The notes below the pieces were generated by a model. It searched no databases, was not told the DNA's origin, and saw only the letters and a list, made by a program, of their open reading frames with translations. Below, piece after piece: positions 51,004 to 60,330 of a DNA stretch of 64,000 nt. A program made the translations under genes and the position numbers. The DNA comes from Micromonospora sp. WMMA1947 (GTDB taxonomy: Bacteria; Actinomycetota; Actinomycetes; Mycobacteriales; Micromonosporaceae): positions 372,001 to 436,000 of the forward strand of contig NZ_CP114909.1 of NCBI RefSeq assembly GCF_027497355.1, given 5' to 3'. The number at the start of each line of letters is the position of its first letter. The stretch's first letter is position 1.

Positions 51004-51855
51004 TCAGCCGGTAGTGGTCTCCCCGGTGCCGCGCTCCCGGCTCATGCTGGCCCGGATCTCGTCGAGCCGGGCGGCGGCGGCCGGGTCGGCCGGCTGCCCC
51101 ACGGCGGGGGTCTCGGACCGGCTGCCGAGCTGCTCGCCGGCCATGCTCGACCGGATCTGTTCCAGTCTCGCCGATCCGGCCGAGTCGAGCGTGGCCTTCT
51201 GGATCTCCAGCATCCGGCCCTCGACCGAGTTGCCGGCCAGCTCGGCCCGGCCCATGGCGGTGGCGTAGCGGCGTTCGATCCGGTCGCGTACCTCGTCCAG
51301 CGAGGGGGTGTTGGCGGGCGCGGTGAGCGACGACATCGACTCCAGCGAGCGGGCCACGCTCTCCTGCATCTTGGCCTGCTCCAGCTGGCTGAGCAGCTTG
51401 GTGCGCTCGGCCAGCTTCTGCTGGAGGATCATCGAGTTGTTCTCGACCGCCTTGCGGGCCTGTGCGGCCGCGCCGAGCGCCTGGTCGTGCAGTGTCTTGA
51501 GGTCTTCCAGCGCCTGCTCGGCGGAGACCAGCTGGGTGGCCAGCATCTGGGCGGTCTGCTCGTAGCGCCCGGCCTCGGCCTCGTCGCCCTTGCCCCGGGC
51601 CTGGTCGGCCACCGCGAGCGCCTGCCGCGCGTTGCCCTGGAGCTGTTCCACCTCGGTCATCTGCCGGGACAGCTTCATCTCCAGCTGGCGCTGATTGCCG
51701 ATCACCGCGGCCGCCTGCTGCACCAACGCCTGGTGCTGGCGCTGTGCCTCCTCGACGGCCTGCTGGATCTGCACCTTCGGATCGGCGTGCTCGTCGATCT
51801 TCGCCCCGAAGAGCGCCATCAGGTACTTCCAACCCTTGACGAACGGGTTCGCCAT
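51004..51855 (-). CDS. pspA: Phage shock protein A (PspA/Vipp1 family)
   Basis: A 283-residue coiled-coil protein starting [38 protein letters not shown], the PspA signature. Long helices run to about residue 225, then a low-complexity tail contains two copies of a [18 protein letters not shown] motif. It polymerises on stressed membranes and, in actinobacteria, binds ClgR to hold it inactive. Lies between clgR and pspM, the conserved actinobacterial order. Confidence 0.95.
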   Translation of the reverse strand: MANPFVKGWKYLMALFGAKIDEHADPKVQIQQAVEEAQRQHQALVQQAAAVIGNQRQLEMKLSRQMTEVEQLQGNARQALAVADQARGKGDEAEAGRYEQTAQMLATQLVSAEQALEDLKTLHDQALGAAAQARKAVENNSMILQQKLAERTKLLSQLEQAKMQESVARSLESMSSLTAPANTPSLDEVRDRIERRYATAMGRAELAGNSVEGRMLEIQKATLDSAGSARLEQIRSSMAGEQLGSRSETPAVGQPADPAAAARLDEIRASMSRERGTGETTTG

Positions 51856-51982
51856 CTCCGCCTCGTCCCCTCAGTAGCGTCGCGTCTACATCGTCCCAGC
51901 CGGACGCCACTCCGGCACCCGTACGCTCCTGATCAACAGTACGACGCGAACGCCAGCACCGCCCACGCCGCGACGGGCCGGG

Positions 51983-52432
51983 TCAGGCGGCGCAGACCAC
52001 GTCCCGCTCGGCGGGGCGTACCCGGGTGCTGCGCAGCGTGGCCTTGAGCGGCGAGTCCTGCCGGACCTGGACGGCGACACCGCCGTCGGAGGTGACCTGC
52101 CGGACACCGCGGTTGGTGGCCTTGCGCACGGCGGCGGGGGCCACCGCGGCCGGCTCGACCCGCTCGTCGGCCACCGGAACCAGCACGCCGGGCATCTGCT
52201 CGGCCAGGGCGACGGTGTCGCTCACCTCGCGGAGCAGCTCGGACAGGCGGGCGCCGAGCGCGTCGCAGATCGCTGCCAGCAGTTCGCTCGAGGGTTCCTT
52301 CTGGCCGCGTTCGATCTCGGAGAGGTAGCCCAGGCTGACGTTGGCGGCGGAGGAGACCTCGCGGAGGGTGCGGTGCTGCCCTTGCCTGCGTGCTCGCAGC
52401 GCGTCACCGATCACCCGGCGTAGCAGGACCAT
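51983..52432 (-). CDS. clgR: XRE-family transcriptional regulator ClgR
   Basis: A 149-residue regulator with a helix-turn-helix at about residues 10-67 ([40 protein letters not shown]), exactly the ClgR HTH type. In relatives ClgR activates clp protease and psp genes under envelope or proteolytic stress. The C-terminal AA ending (VVCAA) resembles a degradation tag that Clp proteases recognise in ClgR homologues. It is followed by pspA after 127 bp. The 200 bp upstream (52433-52632) holds no gene and no operator I can defend. Confidence 0.92.
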   Translation of the reverse strand: MVLLRRVIGDALRARRQGQHRTLREVSSAANVSLGYLSEIERGQKEPSSELLAAICDALGARLSELLREVSDTVALAEQMPGVLVPVADERVEPAAVAPAAVRKATNRGVRQVTSDGGVAVQVRQDSPLKATLRSTRVRPAERDVVCAA

Positions 52433-52632
52433 CGCACCTCCCCCTGAACGGGAACACCATCCCCGGCCGATATCGCGTCGCGCCGGACGCGGCGGACCGC
52501 TCCCGGCGCCGACGGCGACCGCCGGAGCCTTCCCGCAACCGTACCCGTTGGCCGCCACGACGACATCCCACCCCGCCTTTCGAAAATCCGGACGGAGCGA
52601 CCGTCCGCCGGGCGCGTCGACGCCGGACCGGC

Positions 52633-53178
52633 TCACCGGCGGCCGGTCCCGGCCGCCTCGGCGGCGTCGGCGTCCTCGGGGAGCTGGATGCGGTCGGCGA
52701 GCAGGCGCAGCGCCTCGATCACCGCGGCCGCGCGGATGTGGTCGCGTCCGCCGCCGAGGTCGAGCCGGCGTACCTGTGTGCCGTCCGGTCCGGCGACCGC
52801 CACGTAGACCAGGCCGACAGGCTTGTCGTCCTGCGGCTCCGGCCCGGCCACGCCGGTGGTGGCGAGGCCCCAGTCGGCGCCGCAGCGCTCCCGTCCGCCC
52901 TCGGCCAGCGCGGCCGCCACGTCCGGATCGACCGGGCCGCGGTCGGCCAGCAGATCCTCCGGTACGCCGGCGAGCGTCGCCTTGAGTTCGGTGGCGTAGA
53001 CCACCATGCCGCCCCGGTAGATGGAGCTGACCCCGGCGATCTCCACGATCGCGGCGGCGAGCAGTCCGCCGGTCAGCGACTCGACGGTGGCCAGCGTCTC
53101 GCCGCATTCGTGCAGCCGGTGCACCACGGCGGCCGCCGGGCTGCCGGCGGGCCGCTGGTTTCTCGCGTCGGTGTCCAT
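52633..53178 (-). CDS. cinA: CinA C-terminal-domain protein (NMN amidase)
   Basis: A 181-residue stand-alone CinA-C (PncC) domain, the nicotinamide-nucleotide amidase that recycles pyridine nucleotides. [42 protein letters not shown] and [25 protein letters not shown] are diagnostic. The N-terminal MoCF domain of full-length CinA is absent, as usual for this locus in actinobacteria. ATG 53178 is used; in-frame ATGs up to 53202 are possible. Confidence 0.92.
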   Translation of the reverse strand: MDTDARNQRPAGSPAAAVVHRLHECGETLATVESLTGGLLAAAIVEIAGVSSIYRGGMVVYATELKATLAGVPEDLLADRGPVDPDVAAALAEGGRERCGADWGLATTGVAGPEPQDDKPVGLVYVAVAGPDGTQVRRLDLGGGRDHIRAAAVIEALRLLADRIQLPEDADAAEAAGTGRR

Positions 53179-53249
53179 GCCCGCCCCCATTTCCCGCACC
53201 ACGCCGGCTTACTCGTCGGCCGCCCGGATCGCCGGATCCGCCGACCGGC

Positions 53250-53831
53250 TCAACGGGCCGGGCGCCGCAGCCGCAACGCCTGGGCGATGTAGTCGAACCC
53301 GGTGACCACGGTGACCACCACGGCCGCCCCCATGATCCACGGCCCGACCGCGGCGAGCGCCGCCGGCATCGGCCAGAGGTACCAGGTGATCGCCAGGATC
53401 TGCAGCGCCGTCTTGACCTTGCCGCCCCGGCTGGCCGCGATCACGCCGTGCCGGATCACCCAGAAGCGCAGCGCGGTGATGCCCAGCTCACGGGCCAGGA
53501 TGACCACCGTCACCCACCAGGGCAGCCGGTCGTAGACGGAGAGCAGCACCAGGGCGGCGCCGGTGAGCGCCTTGTCGGCGATCGGGTCGGCGACCTTGCC
53601 CAGCGAGGTGACCAGTTCGTACCGGCGGGCGATCCAGCCGTCGACCAGGTCGGTCGCGGAGGCCACCGCGAAGATCAGGCAGGCCGCCATCTGCCAGCCC
53701 GCGTGGCTCATGCCGGAGGCGATCACGGTGGCCGCGAAGACCGGCACCAGCATCAGGCGCGCGCCGGTGAGCACGTTCGCCGCGTTGAGCAGGGGTACGG
53801 GGGCAGCGGCCGTCGACTCCGCTCCCGTCAT
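53250..53831 (-). CDS. pgsA: CDP-diacylglycerol-glycerol-3-phosphate 3-phosphatidyltransferase
   Basis: A 193-residue membrane enzyme making phosphatidylglycerol phosphate. The CDP-alcohol phosphatidyltransferase motif D-G-x2-A-R-x8-G-x3-D-x3-D reads [26 protein letters not shown]. About five membrane helices follow [19 protein letters not shown]. The start is uncertain: ATG 53831 fits the conserved N-terminus, ATG 53840 is close, and GTG 53882 would give a 4-bp overlap with rimO and a 210-residue protein. Confidence 0.9.
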   Translation of the reverse strand: MTGAESTAAAPVPLLNAANVLTGARLMLVPVFAATVIASGMSHAGWQMAACLIFAVASATDLVDGWIARRYELVTSLGKVADPIADKALTGAALVLLSVYDRLPWWVTVVILARELGITALRFWVIRHGVIAASRGGKVKTALQILAITWYLWPMPAALAAVGPWIMGAAVVVTVVTGFDYIAQALRLRRPAR

Positions 53832-53878
53832 GTCCCGCATCGCCCCACGTGGCTTCCCCGCTCCATCAGGGCCCGCCG

Positions 53879-55381
53879 TCACCGTACCGCGCCGGGCGCC
53901 GCCGAGATCATCTCATCCGGTACGGCGACCAGGTCCACGCCCTCGGTCGCCGTCACCGTGGCCCGGACCAGGTCACCGGGGCGCAGCGCGGCCAGATCGA
54001 CCCCGCCGCCGACGGGCGCGACGAGGGTGGTCGAGCCGTCGACCTCGGGCGCCTGGTGGGCGGCCCGCCCCTCCACCACGCCGTCGGCGGTCGAGTCCAC
54101 GAGCACCTCCACCGTCGCGCCGAGGCGCTCCTCGGCGCGTTGCGAGCAGAGTTCGTCGGCCAGCGCGCTGAGCTTGTCGTACCGCCGCTTGATCGTGGCG
54201 GCGGAGACCTTGCCGGTCAGGCCGGCGGCCTCGGTGCCGTCCTCGTCGCTGTAGTCGAACATGCCGATCGCGTCCAGCCGCGCCTCGGTCAGGAACCGGA
54301 CCAGCTCGGCCACGTCCTGCTTCGTCTCGCCGGGGAATCCGACGATGAAGTTGCTGCGCGCGCCCGCCTCCGGCGCCAGCGCGCGGGCGGAGGCGAGCAG
54401 CTCCAGGAACCGGTCGGTGGAGCCGAAGCGGCGCATCCGGCGCAGCACCGGCTCGCTGGAGTGCTGGAACGACAGGTCGAAGTACGCGGCCACGCCCGGC
54501 GTGGTGGCGATCACCTCAACCAGGCCGGGCCGGGTCTCGGCGGGCTGGAGGTAGCTGGCGCGGACCCGCACGATCCCGTCGATCGCGGCGAGCTGCGGCA
54601 GCAGCTTCTCCAGCGCGCGCGGGTCGCCCAGGTCCTTGCCGTACGAGGTGGAGTTCTCGCTGACCAGCACCAGCTCCCGGACGCCGGTCTTGGCCAGCCA
54701 CTCGGCCTCGGCGAGCAGCTCGTCGGGGGTACGCGAGACGAACGCGCCGCGGAAGGCCGGGATGGCGCAGAACGCGCACCGCCGGTCGCAGCCGCTGGCG
54801 AGCTTCAGCGAGGCCACCGGGCCGGTGTCGAGCCGGTGCCGCAGCACCTGCCGCAGGTGGGCCGGAGTGTGCGCGTCGGTCTCCGGTGTGACCCGGGCCG
54901 GGGTGCCGTGCCCGGGTAGCGACACCGCCGCGTCGCGGCGTTTCACCGGGGTCAGCGGCAGCAGCTCCCGCCGGTCGCGCGGGGTGTGCGCGCCGATCGC
55001 CTCGCCGGCCAGCACCGAGTCGAGGCGGGCGGCGATGTCCGGGTAGTCGTCGAAGCTCAGCACCGCCTGCGCCTCGGGGAGACTGTCGGCCAGCTCACGG
55101 CCGTACCGCTCGGCCATGCACCCGGCGGCGACGACCTTCGCGCCGGTGTCGGCGGCGGCGAGCAGCGTCTGGATCGAGTCCTGCTTGGCCTTCTCGACGA
55201 ACCCGCAGGTGTTCACCACCACCACGTCGGCGCCCTCGCCGTCGGTGGTGACCTGCCATCCGTCGGCGTGCAGCCGGGCGGCCAGTTCCTCCGAGTCGAC
55301 CTCGTTACGGGCGCAGCCGAGGGTCAGCAGGGCGACGCGGCGCCCGTCGGTTCGCGGGGTGGAGGAGGAGGCAGACACCAT
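53879..55381 (-). CDS. rimO: Ribosomal protein S12 methylthiotransferase RimO
   Basis: A 500-residue radical-SAM enzyme that methylthiolates Asp of ribosomal protein S12. [32 protein letters not shown] and GCMAER give the auxiliary cluster; the radical-SAM motif is [26 protein letters not shown] and FVEKAK identify RimO rather than MiaB. A C-terminal TRAM domain follows. A Thr/Ser-rich N-terminal segment of about 25 residues precedes the core; start ATG 55381. Confidence 0.95.
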   Translation of the reverse strand: MVSASSSTPRTDGRRVALLTLGCARNEVDSEELAARLHADGWQVTTDGEGADVVVVNTCGFVEKAKQDSIQTLLAAADTGAKVVAAGCMAERYGRELADSLPEAQAVLSFDDYPDIAARLDSVLAGEAIGAHTPRDRRELLPLTPVKRRDAAVSLPGHGTPARVTPETDAHTPAHLRQVLRHRLDTGPVASLKLASGCDRRCAFCAIPAFRGAFVSRTPDELLAEAEWLAKTGVRELVLVSENSTSYGKDLGDPRALEKLLPQLAAIDGIVRVRASYLQPAETRPGLVEVIATTPGVAAYFDLSFQHSSEPVLRRMRRFGSTDRFLELLASARALAPEAGARSNFIVGFPGETKQDVAELVRFLTEARLDAIGMFDYSDEDGTEAAGLTGKVSAATIKRRYDKLSALADELCSQRAEERLGATVEVLVDSTADGVVEGRAAHQAPEVDGSTTLVAPVGGGVDLAALRPGDLVRATVTATEGVDLVAVPDEMISAAPGAVR

Positions 55382-55430
55382 CCGAGGGTACCGGGCCGGT
55401 TCCGGAGTGCCGCGCACCCGTCCGGCCGGT

Positions 55431-56354
55431 TCAGCGGGCGGGAACGGCCACCCGGGCCAGCCGGTCGAGGAGGAACACCTCCGTGCCGGCCAGGCCGGTG
55501 GAGCAGAAGACCGAGATCTGGTCCGCGGTGGTCCGGCCGGGAACCGCGCCGGCCAGCACCGCGCCCAGGTCGCGCAACCGCCCGGCGTACGGCTCGACGG
55601 CGGCCAGCATCGGCGGGACGTACGCGGTGGCCTGCCCGGGTGAGTCGGTGACCATCAGATCGGCGGCGTCGAGCAGGTCGGGGCCGAACTCGTGCCGGTC
55701 GACCTGCTTGAAGCCGACCGTGTTGACGTGGGTGCCGGGGGCAAGATCGGCGGCGTCGAGCACCGGGGTGGTGCTGGTGGTGGCGAGCACCACGACGTCG
55801 CGGTCGCGTACCGCGGCGGCGGCCGAGCCGACGGCGCGGGCCGGCACGTCCAGCTCGGCGCGGACCCGCGCGGCGAACGCCTCCCGCCGGGCCGGCGAGC
55901 GGCTGTACACGGTCACCTCGCGCAGCGGGCGGACCGCCGCGGCGGCCCAGACCTGGGTCCACGCCTGCCGGCCGGACCCCACCACGCCGACCGTGGCGGC
56001 GTCCGCGCGGGCCAGCGCGTCGACCGCCACGCCACCGAGTCCTCCGGTACGCCGGGAGCCGAGTTCCTCGCCCACGGCGATGGCGCGTACCGCGCCGGTG
56101 TTCGCGTCGTGCAGCACGACCAGTTGACCGCTCTCCGGGTGGCCGAACGTGTCGTACGAGCGGAAGCCGTACCACTGCCCGGTGAGGTGCCCGGCGGTGA
56201 GCACCATCCGGCCCCCGTCCAGCGGCGCGGAAGCCCGGGGCGGGGCGATGAGCCGCCCCGCGTACGCGGCCAGCAGCGCGTCGCGCATGGCAGCGACGGT
56301 GAGCGGGGCGTCCACGGCGGCCGCGACGTCGTCGTCGGAGAAGAGCAGGGTCAT
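55431..56354 (-). CDS. Ornithine cyclodeaminase / mu-crystallin family protein
   Basis: A 307-residue NAD(P)-dependent enzyme. Rossmann motif [17 protein letters not shown] and the substrate-side features [24 protein letters not shown] and [22 protein letters not shown] fit the family. Members act as ornithine cyclodeaminase, ketimine reductase or amino-acid dehydrogenase; the specific activity cannot be told. ATG 56354 is conventional; an ATG at 56363 also has GGAAGG close by and is possible. A 14-bp perfect palindrome lies 22 bp upstream. Confidence 0.88.
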   Translation of the reverse strand: MTLLFSDDDVAAAVDAPLTVAAMRDALLAAYAGRLIAPPRASAPLDGGRMVLTAGHLTGQWYGFRSYDTFGHPESGQLVVLHDANTGAVRAIAVGEELGSRRTGGLGGVAVDALARADAATVGVVGSGRQAWTQVWAAAAVRPLREVTVYSRSPARREAFAARVRAELDVPARAVGSAAAAVRDRDVVVLATTSTTPVLDAADLAPGTHVNTVGFKQVDRHEFGPDLLDAADLMVTDSPGQATAYVPPMLAAVEPYAGRLRDLGAVLAGAVPGRTTADQISVFCSTGLAGTEVFLLDRLARVAVPAR

Positions 56355-56375
56355 GCCTTCCATCGTGCAACCTGA

Positions 56376-56389
56376 AGTTGACGTCAACT
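56376..56389. promoter_or_regulatory. Perfect palindrome upstream of the OCD-like gene
   Basis: AGTTGACGTCAACT, a 14-bp perfect palindrome 22 bp before ATG 56354. Position and symmetry suggest an operator; the regulator is unknown. Confidence 0.5.
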
Positions 56390-56471
56390 CCACCCGAGGT
56401 GGGCTTTCTCACCTCGCCGACGGTCCGCCCCGCCCGGTGCTACCGTCGGCCACGACGGCCCGCGGGCCGTC

Positions 56472-56512
56472 CCGGACGAGTGGTGGGCGTACCCGGTCAG
56501 GCCAAGACGCCC
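56472..56512 (+). promoter_or_regulatory. Guanidine-III (ykkC-III) riboswitch
   Basis: The RNA reads CCGGACGAG, a spacer, GGGCGUACCCGGUCAGGC, then CAAGACGCCC. It matches the class consensus: P1 GGGCGU (56485-56490) with ACGCCC (56507-56512), P2 CCGG (56472-56475) with CCGG (56493-56496) forming the pseudoknot, plus the conserved ACGAG and UCAGG-CAAGAC. It lies 64 nt upstream of an SMR exporter whose ribosome-binding site AGAGGTGA is at about 56562. A GC-rich hairpin (CCCGGC/GCCGGG, about 56531-56551) between them may be the expression platform. Confidence 0.92.
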
Positions 56513-56575
56513 CGCGTGACCCAACCGCCGCCCGGCCCGCTCCGCGCCGGGCCCGCCCGTCAGAGGTGATGTCCC

Positions 56576-56890
56576 ATGGCCTGGATCGTGCTGGTGATCT
56601 CCGGACTCCTGGAGACCGCGTGGGCGATCGCGCTGGACCGCAGCGCCGGCTTCACCCGTCCGCTCCCCTCCGCCGTCTTCGCCGTCACCCTGGTGGCGAG
56701 CATGGCCGGCCTGGCGTACGCGCTGCGCGACATCCCGGTCGGCACCGGTTACGCGGTGTGGGTCGGCATCGGCGCGGTGGGCACCGCGCTGGTCGGGATG
56801 CTCGCGCTGGGCGAACCGGTCAATCTGCCGCGCGTGGCCTGCCTGCTGCTGGTGGTGGCCGGTGTGATCGGACTGAAGCTGTTCGCCTGA
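56576..56890 (+). CDS. gdx: SMR-family guanidinium exporter
   Basis: A 104-residue four-helix dual-topology exporter. Glu13 in SGLLETAWA is the conserved proton/substrate glutamate. The Gdx-like WAIALDRSAGFTRPLP and GTGYAVWVGIGAVGTALVGML follow. Gdx proteins swap guanidinium for protons. A guanidine-III riboswitch sits in its leader, which strongly supports this substrate over a multidrug role. GAGGTG precedes the ATG. Confidence 0.93.
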   Translation: MAWIVLVISGLLETAWAIALDRSAGFTRPLPSAVFAVTLVASMAGLAYALRDIPVGTGYAVWVGIGAVGTALVGMLALGEPVNLPRVACLLLVVAGVIGLKLFA

Positions 56891-56974
56891 TCGCCCGCAT
56901 CCGGTTTGGACGATGCGCCGCCCGGGGTACCCGGTCTCCCGTTGACCGACAGAGCGATCATCACGGAGGACCCC

Positions 56975-57217
56975 ATGGCCGACATGCACGCCAGCGCCCG
57001 TCCGCGCAGCAACGCCGCCCGGATCTGCACGATCGTCGCGTTCGTCTTCGCGGCTCTCGCGATCTTCCTGTCCCCGCTGATCTTCGGCGTCCTCGGCCTG
57101 ATCCTCGGCATCGTCGGCGCCGTCCTCGGTGACAAGCCGCTGGGCTGGTACGCCGCCGCCGCGAGCGTGGTCGGCGCGATCATCGGCGCCGTGCTCGTCG
57201 CCGCCCTGCTCAACTGA
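56975..57217 (+). CDS. Small membrane protein (DUF4190-like)
   Basis: An 80-residue protein with a short hydrophilic start (MADMHASARPRSNAAR) and two long hydrophobic helices (ICTIVAFVFAALAIFLSPLIFGVLGLILGIVGAVLG, AAAASVVGAIIGAVLVAALLN). GGAGGA 5 nt before ATG 56975 fixes the start. Family placement is by shape only; function unknown. It is 84 bp after gdx and may be co-transcribed. Confidence 0.75.
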   Translation: MADMHASARPRSNAARICTIVAFVFAALAIFLSPLIFGVLGLILGIVGAVLGDKPLGWYAAAASVVGAIIGAVLVAALLN

Positions 57218-57227
57218 CCCGGACCGC

Positions 57228-57265
57228 CGACGGCGGCTCCCACCTGACGGTGGGGGCCGCCGTCG
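57228..57265. terminator. Terminator between the DUF4190-like gene and ftsK
   Basis: A 17-bp stem (57228-57244 with 57249-57265) with one G-U-type pair and a TGAC loop, between convergent genes. Confidence 0.8.
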
Positions 57266-57280
57266 TCCGTTGCGGGGCCG

Positions 57281-59737
57281 TCAGTCCTCGCCGCCGCGCA
57301 GGCCGGCCAGGACCTCCTCCAGCTCGTCCGGCTTGACCAGCACGTCGCGGGCCTTCGAGCCCTCGGACGGGCCGACCACGCCCCGGGTCTCCATCAGGTC
57401 CATCAGGCGGCCCGCCTTGGCGAAGCCGACCCGCAGCTTGCGCTGCAGCATCGAGGTCGACCCGAACTGCGAGGTGACCACCAGCTCGACCGCCTGCACG
57501 AGCAGGTCCAGGTCGTCGCCGATGTCCTCGTCGATCTTCTTCTTGCTGTCCTGCGCCGGGGCGAGCACGTCCGGACGGAACTCCGGCTCGCGCTGGTCCT
57601 TGCAGAACTTCACCACGTCGGCGATCTCGCGCTCGGTGACCCAGGCGCCCTGGATGCGCTGCGGCTTCGACGCGCCCATCGGCAGGAACAGGCCGTCGCC
57701 GCGGCCGAGCAGCTTCTCCGCGCCGGGCTGGTCCAGGATGACCCGGGAGTCGGCGAGCGAGGAGGTGGCGAACGCGAGCCGGGACGGCACGTTCGCCTTG
57801 ATCAGGCCGGTGACCACGTCCACCGAGGGCCGCTGGGTGGCGAGCACCAGGTGGATGCCGGCGGCCCGGGCGAGCTGGGTGATCCGGACGATGGAGTCCT
57901 CCACGTCGCGCGGCGCGACCATCATGAGGTCGGCCAGCTCGTCCACGATCACCAGCAGGTACGGGTACGGCCGCATCTCCCGCTCGCTGCCCGGCGGCGC
58001 CTTGATCTCGCCGTTGCGGACCTTGCGGTTGAAGTCGTCGATGTGCCGGACCCCGTTGGCGGCGAGGTCGTCGTAGCGCATGTCCATCTCGCGGACGACC
58101 CACTCCAGCGAGTCGGCCGCCTTCTTCGGGTTGGTCACGATCGGCGTGACCAGGTGCGGGATGCCCTCGTAGCCGGTCATCTCGACGCGCTTCGGGTCGA
58201 TCAGCAGCAGCCGCACCTCGTCCGGCGTGGCCCGGGTCAGGATGGACACCAGCAGCGAGTTGAGGCAGGACGACTTGCCCGCGCCGGTGGCGCCCGCGAT
58301 CAGGATGTGCGGCATCTTCGCGAGGTTCGCGACCACGTAGCCGCCCTCGATGTCCTTGCCGAGCGCCACCACCATCGGGTGGTGGTCGCTGGTCGCCTCG
58401 CGTGAGCGCAGCACGTCGCCGAGCGACACGTTCTCCGGGTCGGTGTTCGGGATCTCCACGCCCACAGCGCTCTTGCCCGGGATCGGGCTGAGGATGCGGA
58501 CGTCCGGCGACTTCACCGCGTACGCGATGTTGCGGGACAGCTGGGTGATCCGCTCGACCTTGACGCCCGGGCCCAGCTCCACCTCGTACCGGGTGACTGT
58601 CGGGCCGCGGGTGAAGCCGGTGACGGCGGCGTCCACGTCGAACTGCTCGAAGACGCCGGTGAGCGCGGCGATCACCTCGTCGTTGGCCTTGCTGCGGCTC
58701 TTCGGCTTGGCGCCGCTGCCGAGCAGGTTCGCCGGCGGCAGCGTGTAGTCGCCGGCCAGCCCGGTCAGCGCGAGCTGCTCGGCGCGGGTGGGCAGCGGCG
58801 AGTGCTCCGGCGGCTCGACCGGCTTGCGGTTCGCCGGCACCTTCGGCGGCTTGCGCGGCAGCACCAGGGTTTCCTGCAGATCGACGCCGGCCAGCTCGTC
58901 GTCCGGGTCCAGCGGCTCCAGCGGCGGCGGCATCCGCTTCGCCGGCCGCTTGCGGGCGGGCTTCGCCGGCGCCTCGTCCTCGGCGAACTCCTCGTCGGCG
59001 TCCGGCCCGGCCGGGTCGGCGCGCAGGCCGAGCCGCTCCGGGATCTTGTTGATCGGCGTCGCGGTGACCACGAGCAGGCCGAACACCAGCAGCAGGAGCA
59101 GCAGCGGCATGGCCACCCAGGCGGTCACCGCCGACTTCAGCAGGTCACCCACGCCCGCGCCGATCAGGCCACCGGCGAAGTCACGCTGGACCTCGTCGAC
59201 CGGGTTCTGCCCGATGTGCAGCATCGCGGCGGTGGCCAGCATCATCGAGCCCCAGCCGACCAGGCCGCGACCGCGGTGCTCGGGATCGGCCGGGGTCCGC
59301 ATCAGCCGCCACGCGCCGACCATGAACAGCACCGGAAGGATTATCGAGATGGCACCGATGAACAGCCGTACGGTGTCGGCCAGGTGCCGGCCCACCGGCC
59401 CGGCGCCGCCGCCCCAGATGCCCACCGCACTGAGGATGGCCAGGCCGAACAGCAGCAGCCCGGCGCCGTCGCGGCGGTGCTCCGGATCCAGCTCCCGGGT
59501 GGACGCGGCCTGCCGCCCGGCCGCCCGGAACGTCCAGCCGACCGTGTGCGCCAGTCCCATCCAGACGGCGCCGACCGCCCGGCCGACGAACGCGGCCGGG
59601 CTCGGCCCGGGAGCCGGTCGCCGCCGCGCCGGCTTTCGCGCCGCCGCCTTCTTCGCCGGTTGCCGGGCGCGGTTGTTCGTGGTGCCACGCGGCGACGCGC
59701 CGCGCCGCCGGCTCGCCTGAGAGGTACGGCCCGCCAT
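57281..59737 (-). CDS. ftsK: DNA translocase FtsK/SpoIIIE
   Basis: An 818-residue septal DNA pump. A basic N-terminal tail (residues 1-60), four to five membrane helices (about 90-225), an acidic/Lys-rich linker, then the alpha-beta motor with Walker A GATGAGKS and Walker B VIVDELADLMM. A C-terminal gamma winged-helix (SMLQRKLRVGFAKAGRLMDLMETRGVVGP) recognises directing sequences. It clears chromosomes from division or sporulation septa. ATG 59737. Confidence 0.96.
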   Translation of the reverse strand: MAGRTSQASRRRGASPRGTTNNRARQPAKKAAARKPARRRPAPGPSPAAFVGRAVGAVWMGLAHTVGWTFRAAGRQAASTRELDPEHRRDGAGLLLFGLAILSAVGIWGGGAGPVGRHLADTVRLFIGAISIILPVLFMVGAWRLMRTPADPEHRGRGLVGWGSMMLATAAMLHIGQNPVDEVQRDFAGGLIGAGVGDLLKSAVTAWVAMPLLLLLLVFGLLVVTATPINKIPERLGLRADPAGPDADEEFAEDEAPAKPARKRPAKRMPPPLEPLDPDDELAGVDLQETLVLPRKPPKVPANRKPVEPPEHSPLPTRAEQLALTGLAGDYTLPPANLLGSGAKPKSRSKANDEVIAALTGVFEQFDVDAAVTGFTRGPTVTRYEVELGPGVKVERITQLSRNIAYAVKSPDVRILSPIPGKSAVGVEIPNTDPENVSLGDVLRSREATSDHHPMVVALGKDIEGGYVVANLAKMPHILIAGATGAGKSSCLNSLLVSILTRATPDEVRLLLIDPKRVEMTGYEGIPHLVTPIVTNPKKAADSLEWVVREMDMRYDDLAANGVRHIDDFNRKVRNGEIKAPPGSEREMRPYPYLLVIVDELADLMMVAPRDVEDSIVRITQLARAAGIHLVLATQRPSVDVVTGLIKANVPSRLAFATSSLADSRVILDQPGAEKLLGRGDGLFLPMGASKPQRIQGAWVTEREIADVVKFCKDQREPEFRPDVLAPAQDSKKKIDEDIGDDLDLLVQAVELVVTSQFGSTSMLQRKLRVGFAKAGRLMDLMETRGVVGPSEGSKARDVLVKPDELEEVLAGLRGGED

Positions 59738-59850
59738 AGAGTCACGGTAACGGCGGCACCCGGTGGATCGCCGCTTTTCCGGGTCGTGTCCGCGCGTCGC
59801 AGCACGGGTCGGACCGTCGTATGTGTTATTCGCCTCAGAAGGGATGCCCG

Positions 59851-60330
59851 ATGGCGTCGCCGGAGATCGAGGACGGTCCGGACGGTCCGCTGGCCGGACA
59901 CCCGCAGGAACTGCGCCCGCTGACCGGCGAGCTGATCGCCGCCGTGCTCGGCCACCGGGGGTACGCGGTGGTCGAGGAACCCGACGGCGCGCTGGTCGGC
60001 CGCTGGGAGCGGAACCTGATCTGGTTCCACCGCCGGGGCGCGGCCGGTGAGCTGCTCCAGGTGCGCACCGTCGTGGCGCACCACTTCGGCATCGAGCGCG
60101 TGCCCGAGCTGCACGCCTTCTGCAACACGTGGAACCACGACCGGCTCTGGCCGAAGGCGTACGTGCACGTCGCCGACGACGGGTCGGCCCAGGTGTGCGG
60201 CGAGGTCACCACCGACCTGGAACGCGGGGTGACGCCGCACCAGCTCGACCGGCTCGTCGACTGTGGCGTGACCACCGGGTGCCAACTCGCCGCCGCCGCC
60301 GACGAGCTGGCCGGCGGGACGCTCCGGTGA
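59851..60330 (+). CDS. YbjN-domain protein, short
   Basis: A 159-residue protein with a YbjN fold: LIAAVLGHRGYAVVEEPDGALVGRW, then VPELHAFCNTWNHDRLWPKAYVH and GEVTTDLERGVTPHQLDRLVDCG. The FCNxWNHDRLxPxAYVH motif recurs in the next gene. ATG 59851 chosen; GAAGGG precedes it. YbjN proteins are linked to stress and chaperone-like roles in E. coli; no catalytic residues. Its stop overlaps the next start by 4 bp (GTGA). Confidence 0.82.
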   Translation: MASPEIEDGPDGPLAGHPQELRPLTGELIAAVLGHRGYAVVEEPDGALVGRWERNLIWFHRRGAAGELLQVRTVVAHHFGIERVPELHAFCNTWNHDRLWPKAYVHVADDGSAQVCGEVTTDLERGVTPHQLDRLVDCGVTTGCQLAAAADELAGGTLR

